Shown here: positions 45,306 through 60,300 of the stretch, piece after piece
Position numbering within the stretch: the stretch's first letter is position 1
Layout: each line of letters begins with the position of its first letter
NCBI GenBank assembly: GCA_950295325.1
Contig: OX485806.1
Coordinates: forward strand, 41,294,001-41,358,000
DNA: 64,000 nucleotides
Source: Polytrichum commune
Taxonomy: Eukaryota > Streptophyta > Polytrichopsida > Polytrichales > Polytrichaceae
Reading direction: 5' to 3'
Translations under genes and position numbers: made by a program
The notes under the pieces: generated by a model
What the model was told of the DNA's origin: nothing
Seen by the model: only the letters and a program-made list of their open reading frames with translations
Databases searched by the model: none

Positions 45306-45375
45306 GAAGGCTGAAAGATTGTTCCTGAATAATATGACCACAGTAGTAATCCGCCTGATTGAGAAAGGCAATTTT

Positions 45376-48300
45376 CTATTGCTCAAGAGGTTCTAAATTT
45401 GTTGCTCCTATGATAGCACTGGCTGCGTCTGTGGTTTGGTCCTGTTTTGAAACAGATGAAGTCTCTGTCGCAACAGGGACATCTTGGTTAATTCCTAACA
45501 GCACCAGCGATGACCTGAATACAAACACCGGGTCAAAGCACAACAAATAAGGATACATACTCAACTATTCATGCAAGGCTCAAACTTGTTGTTAATGCAA
45601 TACAAGCAAAATGTGAATACACAAAACCTGTAGTTGATATTTACATAGGTGGGTGGGCCTAAAACGGACATGTTTACCTCTGGACCTACTTCTTGGAACA
45701 TAATAAATATACATTTAGCTGGAGATGATTAGCAAATCCAAATCAAGGCCATAGTCATTTTTTTTTGTAATTTTTGAAGTTCATGTGAAGACCTTATTCA
45801 ATGTCAGAATGAATATCTCTTTTTTGCATTGACATATGGGTCTCCCCAATTATGTTAATTATTAAACGTGGTACACTGAACAACTTTTGAGCACATAGTC
45901 CAATCTCTTCTAAACACATGATGCCTGTTTGGTGTCCATTCTTAGGTCCACACCTCACTACACCACTCATATATAGGTGTCCAATTTAGTTAACTGGATT
46001 AAACCCGCTTACCTTATATGTGATCCAACTTACCTATCTGTGAAATCTGAAATGCTTAGAGTACAAATAAAACTCCTCAAAATCAACATACCTGGGAACA
46101 GTGGGGCGGACGGTAGGTTGGTCTGCATGTGCAGCGAGTGGAGCTTGCAAATTAGGAAAACTTTTAAGTGCATCTTCCAGTTGTGCTGTTGGTAACTGCA
46201 AAGACCAGAGGAGGATTAGTGCAATGATTCTTGTTGAAGCAGCCTACAATACATTGCCTAATCCTAAGTTCTGGTAGTCCCTTCATAACTATTTCCAGCA
46301 CACAAATCTGGAGCACAATAACCCTACTTCACACCCGACAACAATAATATTGCTGGCAACTTGGCAAGATACCTGGAGCAGGACATGAAAAGAATTTGGC
46401 ATTGTTTGATGTGCGCACTTCAAGAAGCCCATCCACAGCTTCGGCAGTTTCCAAATCTGAAGACATAATTTTATGAGCAACCTTTGGGAACACACCCAGT
46501 TAATGTTGACAAAGACCAAGAGTAGGTAGTTCCAAGACCATTGATTTGCTATATTGTCATTGCCATGACTGTATAAAGCCATTTCATTTGTTATGAAATC
46601 TTTCAAATGCAAACTTATGTTCAAAGAATAAGCAAACAAATGGATGCAGCTTAATTAGCACTAGGATAAGAATTCCAACCCCTTTCAGGGACACCAACAC
46701 CTTCAATTTTGAATCTGAAATGTGCAGAGTGTAGAGTACATAAATTTGACAAGAACAGTAAATCAGATACCTGTTTACTTACTAACCGAGACAGAATCTC
46801 CATCACAAAGCTCTCCTGCATTGTATTATATATCTGTTAGATTTATCCTACTCACTCCAAAGCTCCTTCCACAAGATTGTATAGTGAAAGAGGAGAACGA
46901 CACAAAGCTTGAGATTATGTAAAGCTGAGAGGAATATAGGTTATCTACACATTTGATAACAGGTATGTATTTCAACATCACTATGGAAGTGTTATTTGTC
47001 AAATTGGTTGTGATCTTTGCATGAACAAAAGTTCTAACAAGCACACACGAACATTGTCTAACTTCACAATGCCTTGCAGGAAAGAATAAGAGATTCAGAC
47101 AATACCAGTGTGGGGAAGGTTCCCACAGCTTGAATAACTGTGCGCATGAACAACAACGGCAGAGGTGTCTGCTCAACCTGCACCACCCATATGATGATGA
47201 GCTGAATTTATAAATTTTTGTAGAGGGCAAGACATGCATTAGAAGGGTACTCCAGGAACCACAAATTAAAGAAGATGGACATTTATGCAAATGAGAAGAA
47301 AAATTTGTAGCAGCACTTGCAGCCAGAAGACAAGAGCACAATGCATGAACAGTGACAAGGGCACTGAGAGATATGACTATAATTTAATTTCACCTTGACA
47401 AAAGATAATATACTAAATTAAGTTCCAACCCAGCTGATTCAATGTGTCATACCAGCTGATTCAAGACCTTTGCCAGGACTTGCTGAGTAAATACAGTCCG
47501 CTGTTGTAAACAAGTTGAACAAGCATCCATAACCTGTCACCCAACGAACATCATCATGTCAGTTGTGCAGGAATACCAATTGGCACAATTACTCTGTTAC
47601 TGATTTTTCGTTTCCGAATCCCAGTATTTGAAGCAAGCATATCAAGTATAGAACAGCTAGTCTGCTTAGATCCAACAAATCCACAGCTAATGCACGTATT
47701 AAAAGAGATAATCAGGAGCCAGAATTGTGTAGGAGACTCTACAATGATGATCTTCAAGCATATAGTCTGCAATCTTGTGCAGTTGTTGTACTTCAATAGA
47801 ACACATGTTGGATACTACCTGTTTCTAATTGTCTGAATTTTGCAAGTACTTGTCAAAGGGAGGTGTGGTAGTTCAGACTTTCCCAATTTCTCTCAAAGTG
47901 TACTAATGAACAGTACTATATTACTACCATTTTCAAATTGAAACTGCTGAGAAATTGTTGCCTTCTAACTTCTGCAAGGCTATTTTATACATGTTTTGAC
48001 AAATACCTTCTTCAAAGGAACAGAGTCTCGATGTGGGTCAATGCCATGCAGAGCGATCAAAACTTCAGCAGGAGTTAATGCAGGACCCGTGTGTGCAGAA
48101 CCCTACAAAAGGCAACACACATTCATCAATCCTAAGTGAACACACCTTGAAAGTTTTACAATTAGAGTGACCACCAATGGCTGCAAAGAGGATGTGAATT
48201 TAAGAGGAAAAAGAGCGAATGATTGATCACAAATTCTGAACAGTATTGGAATACTTTTCTAACCTTCGAGCATTCTAAACAAGCACTCAAATTCAGCAAT

Positions 48301-51300
48301 TGCCAAAATGACAAGGATTAATAGAAGAACCAACAACAAAAGGGATGACTGTTAGAGAGATTTCAGTAAAACATTGGTCAACATTGGTCTAGACTCACCT
48401 GTAAAATACGGGCAAGAGCAGCTTGAAATTTTTCAGGAGATAGGTCCACCAAACGAGGAAATACTGGAGTAACCTGTAAATTTGAAGTGGAATTTAGAAA
48501 GATTATCTCTGTACATCGCTTGTGTCATGCAGTGTCCTTATGAAGAGGGAAGATAGACTAAGAAAAGAAGAGAGAAATATAGTCTTCTCACTTCTATATT
48601 GCACTTCCCTCATTGTATTCAAGTATCCACTAAGAGAAACACTACATGCAAATTACCGTATTAAAACTCATTTGTCTAGAGAAGTGATTGTTTACGAAGA
48701 ATCCACACTCCCAAGCCACAAAATTATAATGTGAAACTAAAAGAAATATCATGATGTAAGTAGGTAGAACCAAAACACAATATTGTACAATGAATAAATA
48801 ACATAAAATAACTTTCTTTTCCATCCTAAAATCCGATCAACAGGAGTATATGAGCAGGACCTCATCCTTCGACAACGAGGAAAGCACGGGTATGAGAAAA
48901 GTTGCATCCTGTTCAATCACACATTCCAATACAAATTTGAGCTTTTCAAGATGGTCTCCAGAATCAAATACAAAATAACAGTAGTCAAAGCTATGAATTC
49001 CTACAAAGATATGCTCTAAGCAATTGGCAGTCAAATGATCCTTAACCATAATATCCAACCAAATATGCAACTGATAAGGTTTTAAGCATCCATTCCTTTA
49101 AAGATTCTAACTCAAAGTGTCTTAAGAGTGAACAGGAGTTTTCCAAACCTGAAGCTTCACTTCATAGAGCTTCTTCACTGTAGCTATCAGCTCTGTCGAG
49201 GGTTCTGTCCCATCTGTCAGACTATGTAGTACCTGTGGTACTACAATTGATGTAAGTGCCAGAAATGTAGACATGAAAGATTGTCTGCACAGTCGGTATA
49301 ACCATAACTGTGGAAGGAATATCTTTGCCTTAGCAATTTTGTGCATGTAATGAGCAAAATCAACAAATCCCTCAAATTTGCAATGGAAAATGCACCTGCA
49401 ATAGAAGATTCTCACTACCACTCGGAGGATCAGCAATCAATTGCAGCAGCTCTGGTGAAGAACCACCAATAGTGCGAAATAGAATGGGGATATGCCTGTG
49501 CACAGCCTGATTCAAACCCACTTCAATTCCGATTCACTGCTGAACATTGTCAAGATTCATGCAGATGCATAACTCTAAACAAAAAAAATCAATTTGAAAT
49601 AGATGATACCATCATCCTGATGCCTAGTACCGGACCATGAGGCATGCAGCCAGACATGACTTCTTGAGTTTATAGGTCCACAGAGATACATCTTTATTCA
49701 CTATTGAACTGCATGCAGTGGAAGGCTCTATTTGTGAAGAAGGAACCTTTATAACTATCAACAAGTAACCAATTTCACATGCATTGCTTCGAAATGGTTG
49801 AAATGCATCAGTTGGTATAATGGCTTGAAAAATATCTCATGAACTATAGTGCAACTCTTAAAAGGAAGACAGCAGGTCCTGAACACCTTCACCATGTTTT
49901 CGCCCAGGGAGTTACTCGCATCACCAGCTTCTAAAGATAAGTAACGACCAGAGATCTTGGAATTTTCATAAGGTTATTAAAGCACTTCTGCATGTATCTC
50001 AGACAGAATTATTGATAGTGTATCCCACCTGTTTTACAGCTTTTGGAGATCGGCCATAGACAAGAAACAACTGCCGCAACAGTGCATGCTTCTGCAAATA
50101 TCAAAACACATGTCAATCAGCACCATAAAAGGTAGAAGTATCCCTGCTTTACATAGTTACAGTAAGAAGGGTTTCTCATATTTCTCTGACTATTCAAACC
50201 GAATTACCATTGTATCACCACAATATTTAGGAATCCTATCTTCTCTAGAACTGAACAAATGAAGAATTGTGCCCACCTTTGTACACAGTGCAAAGAAGAG
50301 CGACATGCACCGTTGTGCTTCTGACAATGACAAAGCTTCAGTGCTTCTAGCAGTTGGAAGTTCACTTGCTTCTTCACCACCACCTATATCCATAGGGGTG
50401 GCTCCATTACTTGTTCGTTGATCTCCATTTGTCCCATCAGTAGTGCTTACACTGTTCTCAGCAACAGGATCCCTTTCTCCTGCATCAACAGGAGAATGAT
50501 CCACCACTAAGAGGAGGCTTGCAGTCGCAAAATCTTCGATACTTTGTGCCACAAACTTGAGTGGGTACAGCTTATTAGCCACCTACACCAGATAGAGAGA
50601 AAAAGTTCACTAAAACACCACAGGTAAAAGAATATCCAATAAAGTTAAAATTCATCAACACTGGGATGCACAAGAAAAAAATGTAACCAAGACAAACTGT
50701 AGGACCCATCCAGTGTAACGAATTGCATGTCATCATGTTTCAAATCAATAGGTTCCAAATCTGAATAGTTCTTTTAATGTTTTGAAGTTCAAAATGCCAA
50801 AGATTCGTACCAGTCGAATAGCCTTCGCCCGTGTGTCATCTGACTGATGAACTGTACACTGCACACATACATCTGCATAAGTGATCTGCTGTCTGTAGAT
50901 GCAGATTGAAGTCAACACACTTCAGTTTGAATGTTGAATGTAAATTGTAGCAAGAAGAAGTACACTGCAGAACTGAAGGAACACCAGAGGGAGCAAGCCT
51001 GACCTTGAGAGCCATTTTCAGGCATGTATCTCGTGTGGGTGGACGCTGCAGAATCAGGCTCCATAAAGCAGTGAGGCCTGCTGTAACATATTCACCCTTG
51101 GATGTTTCTGAACCACTAGATGAATTACACAGCTCTTCCACTAACTTCAATGTAGCCAAGGGAACAACAGGAGCCTCACCCAAAAGCCGGCTGAGAGATT
51201 TATCACCAGGCACAACTTTGTCTCTCAATCCTTGAGCCTATGAACATGAAAGTCATAGCAAAAAGTTATTCGACAAAGTCCATAAGCCTGCCAATCCTAC

Positions 51301-54300
51301 ATCCTCTAATTTCAGCCCCATTTGATCTTATAGAAAGTCCAAGTTTGAACTCCCTTGCTTTTTTGTAACTTACCCTTTATGACACTCATTCTAGAGAGAG
51401 AAGTAACAAGACCTATGATAGATAATGCATCTTCTTAAATTGTTGCAAATATACTCATCCATCAGACTCAGAGACCAGGACAAGGCTGTTTATTAAATAG
51501 GTAAATTCCATGGTAGAGTACAGACTAATGCCCACCAGAGAGAGTAAAAACTTGTCATAAGCAGCTGATGTTGATGCTCCTGAATCTGTATCACTGCAGC
51601 TATGCTCTGCAAAGAGTTGATATAGTATGTGGAGCACCAACTCATGACCCTGTCTCCAAGACCAATTTACCATCACTAGATAAGTAGGCATAATTTGTAG
51701 CCTTCATGCACCAAAAGACTCTGCTCCATGGTTGCAAGCTCAGGTAGGTAAATGGTTCCATTATTAAACAAAATTCAGCATGATCCTTACAACAATAAAA
51801 ATAAAATAAAAAGTATATATTTTATTTTGTTTTGTTTATTTTATTTTATTTTATTTTATTTAAAAAAAGCAGAAGCCAACTAGGCAGTTATAAATCGCTT
51901 GGACTTTTTAGAGTCACTTGACTTCCACGCCTACCACAAGTTTACAATAATACTTGTACTACTCTTCAGTAATTTTTCAACTAATTGCTTTGACAATAAG
52001 TCACCTCAAAACAGACCTCAAAAAATGACTTCATACCTTGTGGGCTTGATAATCAGCAAGAACGTGCTTTTGAAGAACTTTCAAGGCCTCCGCATCATCA
52101 CATGACTGTACATATACACTTGTGTCACAAAACAAAACTACAGCCTGGATGCAATATACTTAAAGACAATATTATAACAGTAAATAGAATCCCCTGCCTA
52201 TCCAACTTATCAATATTGAGGAATGCCCAAGAATTAAACCTTCAGAATGTGTAAAGTACTGGACCTAAACATCAAAACATCAGAAAATTTATGCTCAATC
52301 ACCTGGGCAACTAATCGAGCTAATAGTGCAATTCGAAGATCTGCCCCTCCAGCTTGTGCTATTGTCTTATGATTATCCAAAATTCGCACCAGAGCAGCTG
52401 TACTCAATGCTGCCTGCTGCTCTCCTGATAGTGGCAGATGTGCGATCACTGGCGCAGGGACTGCGAAAGATGACAAAGCTAACATGAAATTCCAATTGAG
52501 CCATGTCAATGTAAGAAGGCACATAATGCTGACAATTTTATCTCATATTGTGAAACAGTAGGATTATGTTCTGGTTCTAAAATCACATCGGTTAAGAACA
52601 AAGGGGGTCAACAAATAATAATATTGAGAACCACATTCAGATGCAAATAATAACCAGATCTACTGAGCAGAGAATAAGCACTACGCTAGTTACTGATTCC
52701 CAACAAATTACAGATGTAGGCAATCTCATGTTTAATAACAAGAGCTTCAGCTCTGGAGCTAAACCTGTGACACACCCAGCTGCTTCAAAGTTGACACAGA
52801 AGAGTTCATGTCATCTGTTTTTCAAGCAATGACTAGATAATTCAAAATCAGTGAAAATTAGGAATTTTACCTTGAACTGGAGACACTCCTGCTTGAGCAG
52901 GTGGTGATAAGGGAGGAGCTGAATCTACTGGGCCTTGATTATCAGTATCTACTGGTTCCTGCTTTACTTGAATATGTGACATTGTAGGTGGCTTATGATT
53001 TGCGACCATTTGAAAAGTGGCTCTAGGGTCCCTCAGATTAATAGCTGCAGTGTTTAAAATTTCTGTGCTTTGAAGAACCGTCTCTGCAGTGACTCCAATA
53101 GCCCCATTTGGCATGGGTGACCTAATTCCTGGCTCCAGCTTTGGTGTCAAGAGAGGAGTTGCACTTTCTGGGGAAAGTCCAAGTCGTGGCTCTTTTCGCC
53201 TTGGATCCTGGAATCAATGAATGTCTCTCATCAGTAGCATCTTACTGACAAAACAACAATCTCCTCCTGTATGCAGAAGAGAATAGCTTTACACAAAACA
53301 AGTCATCAGTGTGCAGCAACCAGAGGAGAATTCTGTGAAAATCAACCTCCTCCCTAAACAATTAAAGTCACCCCAGCAAAGAAGAATGTCAAAATTCTTA
53401 TACAAGCGGACACAATATCTGAATAATTGTTCCTCTTATATAAAATACCTCTGCCAAGTTAGTTCCAAGAAGTAGCACTGCTACAGAGGTAACCTAATAA
53501 TGCATGTCCATCACAACAAATGGGCCGTTTAGGAGCTAAATTGTATTTGAATTCAGATTTGAAGAGCTGCTCTGTAACTCATTGCTAACACTCAGAGAAG
53601 GTTTAGCCCTACCTTTTGAAAGTCTCGAGAATTTTCCACAGACGGAAGAATTGGTGAGAGGTAAACTGCAGCACTTTCTGGTACAACAGGCAAAGGTGCA
53701 ACGGGCAAAGATGCAATAGGCAAAGGTGCGACAACCGGTACTTCAGAAGAACCTGTATGAGGAAGGGAACCAGGACCCCAGCTTGCTGCAGGGTTAATAC
53801 CAGGAGGAGGGTTGCTTGGATGATGCATCATATTGGGGATAATACCAGAAGTGAATGGAGGGTTGCTTGGAAGATGCACCATATTGAACATGACAATCTC
53901 TGCAAGCATGTCAGGTGTCAAACTGTTGATCAAAATCTGGACAGATGGAACTCCTCTTTCTCCTTGAGCTACCAAGGTAGCAAATGCAGATATAAGGGGG
54001 GCTACACTATTGACTCCAGAATTGTGTGTCAAAACAGGACCAGTTCCATTTGCAATGGCAGAAGTTCCTTCCAATTGAGCTGCATTGGTGACAGGATCAA
54101 GGCGTTGTCGTTTTTCAGCAAGTTCTTCCATATCAACTGCTTGTTGATTTCCATTTTCTTGAACCAAAGGACGCTTTCGAAGAGAAAGGTCTGTTGTTAC
54201 TGATGGATAGACCTGGACTGCAGAAACCTGGGAAGTTGATACCACTGGAACTGTTTGCTCCTGTATATTTGAACAATACAACATCAAAGCAGAAATTATT

Positions 54301-57300
54301 ATATTTACTGAGATCGACAGCTCATGTTGCAAAAGCAAAGTCATATCAAATCAATAGATGGACTTGATGAATGATATCTCCGGACTGCAGATAAATGGAC
54401 TTCACTACTACAAATTTACCACAACAAACTAAAATAGGTGCAAATGAGAGGAAAAACGACCTGGCAAAATGTCACAAGAACAAGAAACAGACCATCCTCA
54501 TCATCCTGTTTCTCAGTAATTCAGGACCAAAACATACAGATTCTAGATTATATCCCTACATGATAGGAGACCAGACTATTACCCACCTTAGGAGCAACCT
54601 TGATGTCCCTTGCTGCACGGCACCGATCTGAAACTCGCCCAGCCCTCTCAATGTGCCTAAGGGTTTGATCAGCTATATCACCCCCATTCATTGACCTCAA
54701 CACTGCAACTAAACGCTCTCGCCACTGTCAACACATCTCCACATCACAAATTAGTCCTGCTATCTGAATTGACAGCACAAAGAACTCAAGCCAATGGAGT
54801 ACCAAAATTTGCAAAAGGCTGTATTTGTTGAATGCCACCTCTATTCAAAAACTGGTCTTAAATTTACCCTAACAGTTCATAGTAGTGAACAATAAGTCCA
54901 ATCTGAACAGTGATCACAACATGCCACTCTACATCCACTCAGTTTTGCATCAAACTCGTCAACGTTCCTAATTGAATAGATATTTACGAAGTCATGAAGG
55001 TTTCCAATAAGTCAGAACATTGACCAGCAAAAGAAACTATCAATCAAAAGGCAACTCCAATCATAGATGCATAACTCCAGCTGTTCCTTTCAGGGTTTTG
55101 TTGGCTGACTATACTATTCTGGCACGTTCATGGCCATTTTTCAACTGTTTGACAGACAATTTAAACAGACCAGAAATTACACTACAGCCACTGCAGTAGC
55201 TTAGAGTATACCACCTTAAAGGTTAGGGGAAAAGCAGAGCACAAACCGGTAAAGCACCCGGCTGATTGAGTTTGAGAAGAATAAGAAATGCACTTTTCAG
55301 TTCATGGATAACACTTGCAACTTGGCTTCCTTGAAGAGGCTCACAATTTGGCGCTAATGCAAGTAAGACTGGGAGAATTCGCCCAAACATGGATGGCCTT
55401 CTCTTTGCAATACCTGCCAAACTGCATCACAAACCATCTCAAACAGATTACACAGATTGCCCTAGATTACATGGATGTGCCAACAAAGTTCAGATGACAA
55501 AAAGAAAAGAAAAAAGATATCCCAACCATTAAGAAAAGTCTAGAGGCTAGTACCTAATTTGCAGCTACCTCTCTATAATGACCAAGTAGACTTTTAACAC
55601 AGTCACATTAATCAGCATATGAACTTGTGCTTTGTTCGTCTTTAAATTTCTTAGAGCCGCCAACAACCACCATGACATTTGTGTCTTCTAGACTTGCCAA
55701 GAATAATAATGTTGTACATTGGTGAATCTCATCATGAGGAGGCACCTTAAGAAACTCAACACAGGTAGCTCAAGAAGTGTAATCTTGAATAGTATACAGT
55801 TAGAAATGCCATTGTAGCAAGAGCTACAAATTTCTGATGCTGGCCATTCAGGTTATCGGTAATCCTCCAGGGATCCTCCAAGAGCGCAAAATATGGATTC
55901 CAGTGAAAAATGCCCAGATGGCCGTCCAATTGAAGGACGCACCCCTTTTCTGCTCTCAAGTTTTAGAATGGTTTTTTATTTGGGTGAACAGCACTGGTCC
56001 GTGCAGGGCAGTGCTTGGTCTTCATTGGCTAAGGAAATCATTTAATCACTATCCAGTTCAAGCTTTAAGAACCATGAAACAGTTTACACAGAGTGGAGAG
56101 TAATAACCTGTTAATTATGACAATGGCAACTGTACAAGGGAGGGATGATGCCTCTGGAGCCCGTAACTGATTCAGAAGAAGACCAAGACTTTTACTGGCT
56201 TCCTGCCCTAAAACATTAGCATCCAATACTGGATGACCCCCAGCTATCCATGCCATGTTGAACCCTCGCAATGAACCTGCATATACATTTTGATTTCAGT
56301 GTGGATGCAACAAGAACTAGAACCAGATAAGGTCTAATTAGACAGATGAAATACTACATTTAGTTTCTGATACAAGATGCAGATTCTGCTACGCACATTG
56401 GGGAAAAACCTTCACCCAATTAAATGAGTCACAGATTGTATTACAAGGGTAATCCAATGATATCTTAAGAGTGACACTCAAAGTCCACCCATTTGCCTCT
56501 AAAAAGAAAAGTGAAGGTCCACAATCAGGATGACAAATGCATGGAAACGTTGATTTTCCTTCTGACTAATGAAAAGTGCTCTCTCCCAGCCAAAACCTCA
56601 TGGGTGGCCAACAGCTATTTGGAGATATAGCTACAATGCTAGAGAATGGAGCAATTTATACTCTTTAAAAGGTGCCTCATTTGGATCTAAGTAACATGGA
56701 GTTTAGTTTCAGGAGCCCAAAGAAGTTAATTGTATAGCTCACCATCTGAACCCTGCTGATTTGGCAAAGAACTATTAGGATCAGGTGTAAATAGCAATAT
56801 TGTGTTCTCCACAAACTTCAATGCCATCAACCGTACACCATCACTCCCATGCTGCAATCCCACCAGAAAGTTACACCTTGAAAATGGAATTCAACAGTAC
56901 CAAGAGAAAGAAGTCTTGATTTGCCACACAATGCAATCAGCACTACTTCTTAGGGTGTACAAGGCCAGTAATAAACGACATGAAGATTGCAAACCTATTC
57001 TTGCACAAGTACATTTGCCTCAACTGAAGGAATAATCTGTGAGAAGGGTAACTATCTAAGACACATAGAGGACATCACATCCGCAATTCCGAGTTCTACA
57101 GTGCAGTTGCAAAGGTTCCATGTCTACAAAATTTGTTGACCTCCGCACCTAATGTAGTGGCCAGAGCAGCCCCACATGAGGCACATGTCTTCTACAATTT
57201 GTGAGCATACAGTAATTGAATTGCATTGACCAACCAGTAACATACAGGTCTAGGCCAAACACCACGACTTTGGAAAAGTACTATCCCAATTTGCTGGAGA

Positions 57301-60300
57301 CATCAAGGAAGTGAGACGCTAATACAACTCTGAATCTCGTACAAAGAAAGCCTGAAAGTATGTTTGAAATTTCTGAAACAGTGATGAGAGGTTTCCTGCA
57401 ATAACACATTATAGAATGACAATTGCTTTTAAGATGTCATCAATATCATCTGGCAGAAACTGTGGTATATGACTACCTGAAAAGCAATGTTAAATACAGC
57501 ATCCTTAAAGCAGATCATCCAGTTCCAGCCATCCAAAACACGCCGCTCCACGTGCCCATATTGGACACCCTGTGTAGAATATACAACACTTTGAAGTGAT
57601 CAGTATAATCAGACCCAGCAAATCCATCTTTGAGTACAAAACATACTGGTTGTTCTAATGTATTTCGCCCCATCCATACGGTGCCTATTCAAGGATAGAA
57701 AACTTTACGGTCCTGAGATCAACAAGTAAGGAGAGATTGATTATTGAATCAACAAAATCACCCGCAAAGATATACAATTACACAATGCAGACAAGTTCCA
57801 TTTGCTGGAGACATTTGTACCTGCAAAGCAACTTGTTCAAGAACAATTCGGAAAATATTGCTTCCACTGGTGACAGCTCGTCGAGCAACTGCTGGTGTGG
57901 CATCTTGCAATAGAGCAAGTAGGACTGGGACCATGATTGGGGCGTAGTCAATATGCTGCGAACCTATTCCTTCTATCATCCTGCACACCAACAACTTATT
58001 AGCTTCAAGGGAAGACAATGCCACAAACATCACATCAGACTTGCATGGATGTCAATCCTAAAGAACTAAGAGAAGGGATAATCAAGTGAAACTAGAATAC
58101 TGTATCAACAGTAAAACTAAAAAGAGAATTGCATGGACCTACAATTCATCACTTAATGGTTCACTTAATTCATTACAATAATGGAATACTGATCACACAT
58201 ATGAGTTCCCCCTGATTCTCTTGAATAACAACTTGAATGCATAAAGTAAAGTCTCACAAAGACCAGTATCTTGGTGAGTTACTGTTTGATCAGAACTCCA
58301 GTAACTCAAAATTCAATGCTTAACAAAATAGCAAACATGGGCACCATTAGATGATAGAAGCTGTTGATAGGATCAACTGTTTGAGGTCAAGACTAGCTTA
58401 AAACTAGCTGCAGAGAAGACCAAAAAGACATATTGACTTGTCATTTTGACATGTGTAATATGGCTCCTGAAAACTGTAGACCTTGAGAACTATGTGTCAC
58501 CAGTCCATGAAGTGAGAAATATAGGGCAATGACAAGCCACATCACTTATCCACCAACTCCACTGACTTTCAAAAGTGTGGATGGGTAACACACAGAGAAC
58601 ACACAGGGGACCAACCATATGCTCATTAACGTGTCAATCTATATCATATGAAATGTAGCACTCGAAGGACTGTGGAATGAGCGCTGAAAAGGATGTCTGG
58701 AAAAAGAACTGGCAGACTAGCAGATATGTCCTTCAATCCTCAGAACAACTCAGTCTACTCCTACTCATACCATGGTTTCATATTGTCACAGGCATCCTCA
58801 ATTTGCTACCAGGAATTTGTGCAAATTCAAAAAAACCATTCCACCTCTATCTTGCAAATCAAAAAGCCAGAGTTATACATTATAGATACTCTTTGCTCTT
58901 AGGTTGTTGAGGTGTGTGTGATGATTTTAAGCAACCACACTAAATATACAACAAAGGTGCAATAGGTGTGGTCAATGAGATTTAGTGACTAATCGATAGT
59001 GCTTCACCATGTACAGCCCACTGGTCTGAGAGAACACTAACAGGTCAACATGGGCACATAACTCAACGTTTGAGAATAAGGTGTTTATGCTCATGTGCTT
59101 TATCCATCTTTTCATTGATTGAACAGCTACTCAAAATTTAGCCATCTGATGCCGATGGTCTCTTTGAGCATGGAGTTTCTAGCAGAGGCCTGATATCATG
59201 TGGGACAGACCAACTGAGCAAGTTTCAAACAATACTCCATCATGCTATTATGGTATCAAAACCCAGAAGAGAAATTGGTTCAACAAGGCCTGTGACTTTG
59301 TACAACTGTTTCCCCTCTCCCAAACTATGTAAGCAGCCCACTCAAAACACTCACCAACCAGGACAGATACACAAGTGTCAAGGACTACCTCTGTAGGCTA
59401 CAGACAGCTAAAACATGGAGACTCACACTGAGCTTCAGTTCCACAGGGGCAGATTTCAACATGTCCAGATTGACAAGACGAATATACCCTACTACCTGGT
59501 TTTACATGCGTCAATCGAGGCTTTGGTGTTAAAACAGCTTTGGACTTAAGTGGCACAATAAATTTGTTGCGAGGAGACGGAAAGTCAGAAATTGCGTGGA
59601 AAACTTACCAACTCTATAACCTCAACGACATTAAAAAATTATCTTTGTCTTTCTACCCTAGGTTCATAGCCAAGACGAGATACTCCTGCCACTTTCATGT
59701 GTGTTTGACACTCCCCCAGGTATTTCAACAGAACGCAGAGGTGATTAGCAACTGACTTCTATGAAGAAACTGCATAAAATTGAGAAAAAATAGCGATAGA
59801 TATATAACCTGGGTTGTACCCTATCATTTCCCTATTTGTCGTTTGCCCTTCTTGGATGATACTTATTCTGTGAACAACCCAATACGCTAATATTTCCCAT
59901 TTAGTAGCATAGGGATGAGCAGAAGGATCACATGTTCTAAATTCTTCACGATCTCGATTAATTGCTGGTAAATTTGAAAAACAGCTCCTGCGAATTTATT
60001 ACGACGTTGCATGTTCTTTACAACAACATATGTCCCATGCATTTGCCAACATGCCCCCTATGTATAAGTGTACACCAGACTTTGTTCGATAGGATGGTCC
60101 TGAGACGACTTCATACGATTATAAGTAATGTTTTGATGTTCGAGAATGCTATGGATGAACACACAGAGAAAAGATTCACAGTGAGTAAGGGAAGAAAGAC
60201 GAAGATGAGGGCATCACGATGGAGCGAAACAAAATCCAACGCCGGTATTACAGAACTCAGGACAGGCCGAAAAGAACATGCAAGCGTGGCATTGATTGCC